62,511 nucleotides of DNA from Lineus longissimus (Eukaryota > Nemertea > Pilidiophora > Heteronemertea > Lineidae). The number at the start of each line of letters is the position of its first letter. The first letter of the stretch is position 1. The stretch lies in the NCBI RefSeq assembly GCF_910592395.1, contig NW_027020275.1:1-62511 (forward strand), in the 5' to 3' direction. The translations under genes were made by a program, and so were the position numbers. The notes under the pieces were generated by a model. That model ran no database searches and was not told where the DNA came from. It saw only the letters and a list, made by a program, of their open reading frames with translations. Shown in pieces: positions 17,503 through 27,229 of this stretch.

Positions 17503-18238
17503 AGCTAAGCGCACACGGGCGACAAAATGACAAAAAACCTGAAAACATTTGTTTTCAAATATTTTTTCACAATTTGTTGCCCGTCTGCGGGCGACAAAAA
17601 CTAATGTTTTTCGAAAACATTTGTTTTTGAAACAGTTTTCGAATATTAAACATGCAATATATTTTTGACCTAGTCAAAATGTTTTTCGTCAAAACGTCGC
17701 CCGTTTGCGGGTGACTGCAACGAAACGTAAAACATTTTTTGCGTCATCATCGTCATTAGCCAATCACGATGACGTTCAGCGTCATGTGATACCAACCAAG
17801 CCAGGTCAAAATGGCAGCGCCAATTTTAAACGAAATGGAGTTGATTGTGGATGAAGAATCGGAATTGCATGAATTAATATGGACGGCTGAGCTCGAGTGC
17901 AGGTTGGTCGAGCTGTGGCAGGAAGGCCTGCCTTGTTCGAGGTGACCTCGCCGCTCTACAGCGATAAGAACAGGCGGTATGCCGCAATTACTGAAATAGC
18001 AAAGACCCTAGAGATCGGCCGCCATCTTGGAATACGCGGGTGTGACCGGGGGTGTGACGTATGGCGCAACCATGGTTACCCCTTGTTTTTGACATGACCT
18101 GTGACGTGACCGTGTCATTTTGTCTCCCGTGTGCGAGTGATTGAAACAAACACGACAAAGACGGAAAACATTTCGAAAACAACTGAAAACAAATGTTTTC
18201 AGTTTCGCTGTCATTGTGTTGCCCGTGTGCGCTCAGCT
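17503..18238. mobile_element. PIF/Harbinger-type element with TAA target duplication
   Basis: Terminal inverted repeats AGCTAAGCGCACACGGGC and the complement of GCCCGTGTGCGCTCAGCT bound a 736-bp segment. They are flanked by TAA on both sides (17500-17502 and 18239-18241), the 3-bp TWA duplication expected of PIF/Harbinger. Subterminal A/T-rich repeats (GAAAACATTTGTTTTC) also recur inverted. No transposase; instead it holds MADF-domain remains on the plus strand. Confidence 0.75.
17812..18010 (+). pseudogene. MADF DNA-binding domain fragment inside the Harbinger element
   Basis: Two overlapping frames give ELECRLVELWQEG and then PALFEVTSPLYSDKNRRYA followed by AITEIAK. Together they match the start of a MADF (Myb/SANT-like) domain, with a frameshift at about 17920-17930. 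MADF proteins are the usual accessory DNA-binding protein of Harbinger transposons, so this is probably the remnant of the element's own second gene. An ATG with AATGGCAGC context lies at about 17811. Confidence 0.55.
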
Positions 18239-18769
18239 TAAGTCACATTACATTCTCAGCCGGTATTTAAAAGATCTTTGCCTTGAAATCAACAACAGTT
18301 ATTTAAAAAGGCCTCATTACTTTAAAAACAGGTAAACCTTTTTTCAGCAATGCCCTGTATACTGCCTTTTCCACGGACAGATTTGACGCAACCGGCTGGT
18401 CATCATTCTGGTATTCTGACTTATCACCAGCAATCGACACAATTTCTTCAATGAATGAATGAGCGGCAAAGATAAGATTACACACCGCGGGCCTATCCCC
18501 AAGATTGGCCTGAGCATTATTGCAATGCTAATTTATGACCGCCTCATTGTTGAAAAGGGGCTGGACATATTACATGCTGAACTGGTCGTTTAAAATCGAG
18601 AATAAAGTAAGCGAATCATAGTCATACATTACATACGATATGCGACCGGTTATTTGGTGCGTATCACACATTGCGACTTTGAAAATAAAGCTTTCTTTTG
18701 CGACCTGTATTGTCTTGTGCGATCAGTTATTACAAGTGCGAGTATAAAATCCAAGAAGAACTCTATGTC
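18239..18769. other. no recognisable feature
   Basis: Short ORFs only, without family resemblance. Confidence 0.3.
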
Positions 18770-19341
18770 AGTTCGGGACTTTTCCAATTTTGGAAGTTAT
18801 GCTTCCAAATTTAGAATCGCTGCTGATTTCGCGTATTTCTCTTCCGACTTTAGAAGCGTTCAACTTCAGTGCCACCCGTGGTGCCTAATAGCATTAGGCT
18901 ACCCGTCATGGGGCATGGTCTGGGCATGCCTCGATGCACTCATTCATTGTCACTTGAAGCATGATGAGATGGAATTACTACAAAAAAATTACATTGATTA
19001 TGCTGAATATTGATTGATTGATTATGTGTTTGGTTGTTAGTTTTGAGCAACAGTGTCTGGTGACCAGCAAGACCCAAGCAATTCAATCGATGATTTTTCC
19101 AAACTTACGCCGGGGATAGTGATGAAACGCCGCAGAATGACGAACTATATCCACTGCCAAGTGCCATACCAGTAGAAAAAGACACTTACCGATCGTTGAT
19201 TCTGATATCCTGATTTGCATTTAAAGTTGAAAGCTTTCAAAGTCGGAAGCGATGTGCACTTCCAAAATCGGCAGCAATTCTGAATTTGGGAGCTTCCAAT
19301 ATTGGAAGCGCTTCCGAAATTGAAAATGTCCCGAACCGCTA
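18770..19341. repeat. imperfect large inverted repeat
   Basis: Arms at about 18771-18867 and 19224-19340 share, in inverted orientation, GTTCGGGAC, TTCCAAT...GGAAG, AATTCAGAATTGCTGC-like and CTTCCGACTTT blocks. Probably a hairpin-forming DNA transposon or a palindromic duplication; ends not determined. Confidence 0.4.
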
Positions 19342-20653
19342 AAAGTCGCAAGGCCAGTGGCCAAATACATGCGTAAGTGTTGCGACATACTGTCACGATA
19401 CAACGGCTCTCGAAAGTATCGTGGCCTTAAAAGAATCCACAAAACACTAGAAATCGAATGGAAATAATTTAATGAACACAATTTGAGAATGTATAGAGAA
19501 ATTTACAGAAGTTTGGAGAGAAGAAAATCTACGTGTTCACTGGTTGAGAGATGGCGGCGCTTGACCTAGAACAGTGGTGCCATCTGCCCGAAGTGAATCA
19601 CACTCGTCACAACCAGAGAGACAAGACGAAACGGAGACAAGGACAGAGAGACAAGACGAAACGGAGACAAAGACAAACCAGCCTCGTCACACATACACCG
19701 CATCCATGGCAGCCAGAAAAGGCTTGTGGTATTCGACTCGATGACTCAACGACGCGATGGCTCGATGACGCGATCGTTGCTATGGATTTTGCTAAAATAC
19801 GGAATCCCATGATCCTGGTCTCCGGGCTACCGCTTCAATAGCAGAGGTTTTAGCTCGGCCTTCCCATACCCAGCTACGGTATGTGGAAGGATGTGCCCCC
19901 CCCCCCCCCCCAGCCATGGCCACTGAAGATTGGTCCCCGCGGTTGATTTTGATATTTAAAGGACACGCGGAAGTTTCATAGCATGCAAAATGACCGGAGA
20001 TTTAATTGACACACAAGCTTCTAGTGGCCAATGTCAGATGTCATGTAGTAGTCTGTCAACAATCGGAATTTCGCACATGTGCAGTTTTTTAGACTCAGTC
20101 ACTCAGTCCCTCTTCCATCCCTTGACATCTGCCCCCCCCCCCCCCCAGACATCAGCCTCTATAGGACATTTAATATTGCCCCCTAGGGCATATCCCCAGA
20201 TATGGACATGTCCTGGTTGGAGATGCCCTAAGGGGAAAGATGTCATACGAGGATTTATAATTCCCAAACTAAACTGACACTTAAAATAATTCTCGGAGTT
20301 TGGCTGCATGATCATTGGCAGCTGGTGTTTGCTGATGTGTGGCCTCATTTGGCGGTCACTTCTTCTTTGCCGATCTTTTGGCCGTGGGCTCGAATCCTTC
20401 ACTGGGACTTTTGTTTTATTTTGCTTTTATGCCGAAGAGGAGTTGTCCTCGGAAGAGACAATGTCCGGGGGGATGTCCGATATGTCCTGGGTAGGAGGTT
20501 GATCTGAACCAGCTATAGTCAAACTGGCCTCGATCTGGATCAAAGAGGGTTTGTTGGGATCACAACATTTTGTGATTATTCCAAGATAGTTTTCACTCTT
20601 ATGTATCTGCTTGAGTAAAAAAAATACTGTTATCATGATATGCTTTTTGTCAT
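19342..20653. other. spacer with small repeats and poly-C tracts
   Basis: It contains a 30-bp tandem duplication near 19617-19675 (GAGACAAGACGAAACGGAGA units) and C runs near 19896-19911 and 20131-20147. No gene recognised. Confidence 0.4.
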
Positions 20654-20809
20654 ATGTGACCCACTACAGCAAAATGAGTCGCATGTCGCTTCGAGCTTGA
20701 CAAGTTGAGACGGACTGGTTGTTCATTTCACTATAGTCTGCCTTCTGTAAAATCTGAAGGCTCATCTTCTGTGCGACATGCGACCCATTTTGCTGTGGTG
20801 GGTCACATA
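20654..20809. mobile_element. short hairpin MITE (156 bp)
   Basis: Long terminal inverted repeats: TATGTGACCCAC at the left and GTGGGTCACATA at the right. Complementarity continues inward (AGCAAAATG/CATTTTGCT, GCGACATGCGAC blocks). It resembles, but is not the same as, the MITE at 32871-33018. Confidence 0.6.
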
Positions 20810-22184
20810 TATTGCCTTCCGAATCCAGAAAATCTCTAAATTTCAACCTCTTCAGTAGCGCACACAAACCAGCTCGGGCCGGGTTGCTTTTAGTTTTACA
20901 CACAAAATAAACCCACCTGAACCAGCCTACATTGTCATTGACCCGCGACTGGCGATCGTAACCCACCTCAGACAGGAGGGTTCAAGACGGTTGCTTCGTT
21001 TCTACATGAGGGAAAATAAACTGGCTGGTAGCTGAACTAGTCTCAATCCGGCTTGAACCCGCACCGTGTAAAAACAGCTATCATTACTTAGAAGAGCGAA
21101 GTTGCTAATTTGTCATGCAACTCTCCCATATTTGGCAGTGAGCTAATTCGTGCAAATGAAATTCGTATAGGGTGGCCTTGTTTCGAAGGCTGTCTTGGAC
21201 AATATCCAATCACATCAAAGCCCGCGCCCATGTAACAGTGTCTGTAATGTGTGCATAATTTATGTGCAGACGCTCTTAAGTGATGGAGGCATTTTAGTTC
21301 AGTACCACAGCACTAATATAATGGCGCACATTGTTAGTAGATCAACTGGTTGCAGAGTGCAAATGGTCAGACTGCGGAGCGTCTGGTTTCCAGAATACAA
21401 AGTTGAATGGGTTTTTAACAGTGTTATGTGAGGATATTTAAATCGGACCATGGTGGACGTATAGTGACTTGAAATTGCAGTGTGCGAATGTTGGGTGAGG
21501 TCGCATTGTGCACCGGGGAAAAAAAAAAGGAACTTTGATGCCTGCAAAGGGGTAGCCTTTGATTGTGTTGGTAGCAAAAAGTACCAGGGCGATTTTTCTG
21601 AAACTTGCATGGATGAAACCATGACCCAAAACATTAATTATGGTAAAACAATGTATAGAAAATGACTGAATTAATTTCTTGTCTTTCTTCAAACCAAAAA
21701 ATGAAGGGCAAGTAGTGGGAGCTTTGCATTTTTAGACATTCCACAAGAATCGCCGTGACAAACTCCTCATTAGTGAAAAAAATTACATTTGCTATAGATA
21801 ATGTCTCAAAAAGCAATTTTCGGCCGAAAGGTCTGACCTTATTATTGAGTAAAATCACTCTGCTGCGTCATTTGATACTGATTAGCATGGTTTAGGGATT
21901 TATTTCATTGTAGAGCACTAAACGAGCCTGAGGACTTCTATTGGACTTGGGGACAGTCAAGGCCAAGGGGAACATCCGAAATCAGTCCAGAAATTGGGGC
22001 TTTGCCAAATTCTTCATTGTGCCATTTTGACAGCCTGTATCTTATGACCATTCAAGCATAGGGATACAAAGACAGTTTTAAAAAACAAATATCCATCATC
22101 AAAACGGATCCAGGGCCCATTTCGCTATTTAGGACCAATTGACACCTCATCTCAAAAATATTTCTCTGGACAGCATTATAGTTT
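20810..22184. other. no recognisable feature
   Basis: Only short ORFs; no family resemblance and no long repeats noticed. Confidence 0.3.
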
Positions 22185-24790
22185 TTACCCCTCAGCCCAA
22201 ATGGGCTAGAGGGGTATTGGCGTCACAATCACATGCGCCCTCGTCCGGGCGGGCGTCTGCTACTTGGTTTCCGTCGATTTCTAGGAGAACAGCTTTGATA
22301 ATCAAATCAATTTTTGGTATGTACATTGGGGGTGACTAGAGGAAGGTTCCTTTCGAAAAAGGGGTTTGTTCTGATTATCAATATGGCCACCAGGGCGGCG
22401 TGTTTGAAATTAGTTTCCAACAATTTCGAGGAGAACCGTTCGTCCGATCGAATTCATTTTTTTGTATGTACGTTGGGGGTGACTAGAGGAAGGTTCCTTT
22501 CGAAAACCGACTCATTCTGATTCTCAATATGGTCACCAGGGCGGCGTGCTTGAAATCGGTTTTTCGTCAATTTCGAGGAGAACCGTTCGTCCGATTAAAT
22601 TCATTTTTAGCTCAGCTGACTAAGTCAGCCGAGCTTGTCAAATAAGTTGTTCAGTGGCGTCCGTCTGTCCATCCATCCATCCATCCATCCGTCCGTTAAA
22701 CCCATGGTGCACATTTTGTAACCGTAAGACCTAGAGACTTCAATTTTGCATTTCTGGATACTTCTGGTCAAACCCTACTTTCAAAACAAAATTTGTCGCC
22801 ATTCGACCTACTTCCTGCGAGCGAGAGTGCATGAAGGAAACTGGCCTATATCGGCCTAGGAGCAGCAGAATTAGTCGAAATATGCTCTAATATTAAGATA
22901 AAATTCTTGAAAATCTATTTTATTGAGAAAAAGTTCAAAATTTTAACAGGAGAGGGCGCTACCTGCCTTTTAATTATTTCTGCCGATTCAAATTCCCGCC
23001 CGATGACGTCAGCCATCAATGAAGTCTCCTATTTGCCAGTGTTCAAAACATGGCAGCCACACAACAAAAGCAGTAGCTCCAGGAATAAATCACTGTTCAC
23101 TTCAGCTTCGTAATCGATTGTACCCCCACTTTATTGTGTTTTGTGTGGTGTTCCTATTCAATCAACGATGTAAGGCCTTATTATGTTGGTTTTAATTGAG
23201 AAGGTGCATTATAAGCGGCGTACGAAATACCGAAGCGGAGACAAAATGGCGGCATGTTGTTTACGCCAGCATGTGCAATAATCTTGGAGCTCAATGACAC
23301 TCAAGTACCCAATGTTCTGCTTAAAAAGTAGTCTGGTAGGCGATATTATCACTAGTTCGTTTCAGTGGTAGTCATAAGGTCTTTAGGGACTAAATTCAGA
23401 AATTAGTTCTTGAAAATTTGGCCACATTTCTGTGAAAACGATATCGGAAGTGCATGCTCTGTTCGCGATGACATCGCCGATGTATTTTGAAGTGGAGAAT
23501 TCCCACAGTATGTGCAGTGAATCGGCATGATTCTGTTCGCCTATTATGTTTTAGGTCTACGATTCTTTCATGAGTAAAAAGTAGACATTCTAAGCAATAC
23601 AATAATGTCACTCCCATAAAAATTGATTGGAAATTGAGGGAGCTACGGCATTCTGTTCGGCAACTGGCAGCGCTGAAAAAATACATTGCATACTGTACAA
23701 TACCAAATGGCACATTTTGAAAAGCGCTCATTGGACAACGTAGGGAATCACCAGAAATGACGTCATCGCTGGTCTAAATAGAAAACTACGGTGGCGCAGT
23801 AGAGCACAAGAAAAGGTTTAGCATTAACTTCGTCATGCAAGCTTCAGCAACAAAACGATTTCTCATGAATGATTTATTTGATCATCATCAGCTTGTTTCC
23901 CCTGATAGATAAAAAAATGATTTACAATTTCCATCAAAGTTTTCTATTTTGTGTATAGTCACATGTTATTTAACTGGCAAGGAGCCAAGCAGTTTTGAAT
24001 ATTCGCGGTAAAATACTTCGTACTTGTAAACGAGGCTATGACAATGAGTATCCTCATTCATGGCATAAACTTCATGTTTCGGTAAATATTTTCATACGAT
24101 GATTTCACCCGAATTATGGTCAGGATTGAGGAATGAACAGTGGCATAATTATGTCAACCAAAAACATTGGTACCGTAGTGAACGCAAAAGGATATCAAAT
24201 ACCATGGAGCATGCCATTTTCATGCATAATGAACTAAACACCGGGAAGATATTAATGATATTAACTCAGCTGAGCGCCAGGCCCTTGGGCCTCTTGTTGG
24301 TATGTACCTTGCGGGTGACTAGAGCGAGGTTCCTTTCGAAAGCAGGCTCATTCCAATTATCAATATGGCCACTAGGGCGGCGTGCTTGAAATCGGTTTCC
24401 GTCAGTTTCGAGGAGAACGGTTCGTCCGATCAAATTCATTTTTGGTATGTACGTTGGGGGTGACTAGAGGAAGGTTCCTTTTGAAAAGCGGCTCGTTCTG
24501 ATTCTCAGTATGGTCACCAGGGCAACGTGCTTGAAATCGGTTTCCGTCAATTTCAAGGAGAACGGCTTGGAGGATGGAATCAATTTTTAGTGGGTGTAGG
24601 CCTAATGCAGTTTTGTAAGGGGAAGGTTCCTTTCGAAAATCAGCGCGATTCGAAATTCAATATGGCCATATCCTCAAAATAGGTTTCCACAATTTTAATT
24701 TCCATATGAAAACTAGCCACTTCACTAAACCGACTTCACCATTATCTCACCTTCAACCTTAATAGGCTGAGGGGTTATGCTCGCTTTGCG
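22185..24790. repeat. tandem repeat of about 146 bp, interrupted by a nested element
   Basis: Units contain TTTCGAGGAGAACCGTTCG, GGGTGACTAGAGGAAGG and CACCAGGGCGGCGTGC. About two and a half units lie left of 22608 and about two and a half right of 24297. The outer ends carry CCCCTCAGCC...GGGCTAGAGGGG and TAGGCTGAGGGGTTA blocks, so the tandem units may be the core of a larger transposon. Confidence 0.55.
22608..24297 (+). mobile_element. Helentron-like non-autonomous element, copy ii (1.69 kb)
   Basis: Same ends as copies i and iii (TAGCTCAGCTGAC start, GGCCC-TT-GGGCC hairpin and CTTGT end). It splits a 146-bp tandem unit exactly inside ATTTTTGGTATG. Removing TAGCTC...CTTGT restores the five-T run seen in sister units, which means insertion between two Ts without target duplication. 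Confidence 0.6.
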
Positions 24791-24822
24791 ATGCTATTTT
24801 TATACCATGGTGAAATTTGTTT

Positions 24823-24960
24823 TAGCTCAGCTTACGAAGTCAGCGGAGCTAGTCCAATAGCTCTTCGAATGGTGTCCGTCCCTCCATCCATCCGGGCCAT
24901 GCAGTGTAATTAATGCAACAGCGCAATCAAATGAACGTTTTCAAAAACAATGGCGGCGCA
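24823..24960 (+). mobile_element. truncated start of a fourth Helentron-like copy
   Basis: TTTTAGCTCAGCTTACGAAG, a GTCAGCGGAGC block and the GGTGTCCGTCC block match the 5' ends of the other copies, but the sequence soon changes into the 302-bp repeat family (near 24985). The 3' hairpin end is absent. Confidence 0.5.
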
Positions 24961-24984
24961 ACATGGTTTGTCGCAATTTGGTTT

Positions 24985-25366
24985 TTGGCTCACCATAGGG
25001 GAGTCTATACAACACCGCAGTGTCCGTCGGCGTCCGTATCCTGTTTCAAAAACAGTAGCACGTTTCTTGACCGCTAAAGCTATGAACGTAAAACTTTTTA
25101 TACAGGACCCCCCAGGTCAGATGACCTCCGACAATGGATTTCAGTCCGATCTGATTCTTCACTTGGCCACCAGGGGGTCAGAAGTGGAAACCTAAAAAGT
25201 GTGATATCTCTCTTATGAGTGACTCGTTTTCGATAAAATTTTTATGGTAGGTTCTCCTAGTAAGGTTACATCACACATCATACGGGTTTTTGATTCGACC
25301 TAATTTTTATGGTCACAGAGGTCAAATGGCGTAAATTGTCCGTTTTAGTGTAACTATGGCACGTTC
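24985..25366 (+). repeat. 302-bp family repeat, left part
   Basis: Shares GGGGAGTCTATAC, GACCTCCGACAATG-like, CCACCAGGGGG and GATATCTC...TTTTCGATAAAA blocks with the array at 40250-41740. It is broken at the TTAA of the motif TTCTTAACC by the piggyBac-type insertion that follows. Confidence 0.65.
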
Positions 25367-26659
25367 TTAACCCTTTAGGCCAGAGTCCTCTATTAAAACG
25401 TGTGTACATTACATGTACATTGTTGTGCATATGTTTTGGTAAAAAAAGTACACCTTGGACCAATCAATCTGCACAAAATTTTATATATGTCAAGAAGAAC
25501 CCTTTGCCAATAGCATAATAAAGTTTAAAAAATTCCAATACCGATTGCCTGAGAAAAAAAGATTTCCGTACACCATATCCATCAAAACGTCACTGGCGCA
25601 TTGATATGGCCCTGTCAAAGTACAAGTTCTAAACTGACCAGTAAGACCACATTTTCTTAAATATATTATCAAAAAGCATATTTCTGTGATGGCCTGACTA
25701 TGTAGATTAAGAATCAACCACAGATTGAGAATTAATTCCACTTTGGTCCATCCCAGCCATGTATTTACCACAACTTCACATTTTGATAAGCTCTATGTGA
25801 CTGTGCCACACTTCCGGTCGCGGATGAATACAGGTCTCTGCCCTTTAGCTCCTAGAGATTTTATTTTTAAATACCGTGGTTCCCTAGAGCATTTTCACAT
25901 TTTCACAAAAAATGACATGTATTCGTTTTTTGGAAAAAGAGATAGAAAAACTAAAAGATAATGTACTACAAGTTGTGTTTATTTTGTTCTATGGAAGGTC
26001 ATCTACACATCTGAGGGTTCCTTTTCACAAAAATGGTCATAGAAGTCTGTCAAATAATATTTCATATCATGTCTCCTGGACGCCCAGATCCGCCCGACCA
26101 CGTGTACCCCCACGCAGACGACAAAAAGGTGCTAAAATAATCACAGCATGGACCATGTACATCATAGCAGTGTTTCAACACATAAACCAATGATCAATGC
26201 ACGTAGCAGTGCTGCAATGCATGTAGTGCTTAGTGGTTTCGCAAGTGACCCTAGGCCCTTTTCCAGACCCCCTCCTTCCTCAATTCCTCCTCCAATATCT
26301 AAGTCTGAACCTCCAAAGTCATCAACACAACTATCTGAATTCTCGCTGTCTAAATCCAGCTGCTGTAACACATCGTCGACTCCAAAATAAGCCATTGTCC
26401 TGCCACACAATAGCTCCACAATGGCGTGATTTGCAAAATGTCAACAAACTTTGGTCCCAAACTTCAACTGAAAATTACTCACTATCGATACACAGCAACA
26501 TGATAAAAACTTGCATGCATTTAATGCAGTATACTTCCTGGTACCTGAAAACGAGGTTGGTCTCACTCCACAGTTCCTATGTATTTTTCCATTTATGATT
26601 TATGCAGTCGGGCGGTTGCGGGCAGGGAGGTTCCGGGCGTCTAGGAGCTAAAGGGTTAA
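25367..26659. mobile_element. piggyBac-type element inserted at TTAA in a 302-bp repeat
   Basis: The left end TTAACCCTTTAG and right end CTAAAGGGTTAA are inverted and each includes TTAA. The flanking repeat reads TTC before and CCGCTGAAGCTATGAAC after, which joins at one TTAA into the normal repeat sequence. A longer internal inverted pair is present (CCCTTTAGCTCCTAGA at about 25838, complement at about 26639). The body is 1.29 kb and lacks a full transposase. Confidence 0.7.
26162..26419 (-). pseudogene. acidic N-terminal remnant of a piggyBac-like transposase
   Basis: The minus-strand ORF contains MAYFGVDDVLQQLDLDSE and an Asp/Glu/Gly-rich stretch, typical of the acidic N-terminus of piggyBac family proteins. 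It lies inside the TTAA-bounded element. No catalytic domain follows; the frame ends in unrelated sequence. Could be chance, but the location supports it. Confidence 0.35.
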
Positions 26660-27115
26660 CCGCTGAAGCTATGAACTTGAAATTTGGTACACATGACTCC
26701 CTACGACATATTCTCGCTCATAACGTATTTCGGTCCGATCTCAACTTGACCACCAGGGGGCCAAAACTAAATAAGGTAAAAAGTGCAATATCTTGCTCAT
26801 TAGTGACTTGTTATTGATGACATTTTTATGGTAGGTACTCCTAGCAAGGCTACATCACATATCCTACGGGTTTTCGATTTGACCTAATTTTCATAAGGCC
26901 GCTGAGGACAAATGGTGTAAATTGGCCATTTGAGTGTAACTATTGCACGTTTCTCAACTTGAAATTTGGTACACATGATTCCCTACGTCATGTAACCACG
27001 GACACAGAATTTCGATTCGATCTGATTCTCGACTTGGCCACCAGGAGGCCAAAACTAGGAAAGGTAAAAAGTGCAATATCTCGCTTATTAATATTAGTGA
27101 CTTGTTTTCGATTAT
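26660..27115 (+). repeat. 302-bp family repeat, right part
   Basis: Continues the repeat interrupted at 25366 (CGCTGAAGCTATGAACTTG, CACCAGGGGGCC, then a second partial unit with CACCAGGAGGCC). Confidence 0.65.
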
Positions 27116-27229
27116 ATTTTTGATATAATAATATAATGATATAATATAAGAATTTCTTTAGCGCTCGAATTATGCAAGGCATATTCTCGAGTGCTTTACA
27201 ATGCAAAACACTCCCTAAAAGGATGACAC
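27116..27229 (-). mobile_element. 3' end and AT microsatellite tail of the L2/CR1-like LINE
   Basis: On the minus strand the LINE reading continues from 29514 across the piggyBac insertion. It ends with a short 3' UTR (TGTAAAGCACTCGAG, a GCGC-type motif seen in L2/CR1 tails) and a TATAATATAAT tail. Confidence 0.6.
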
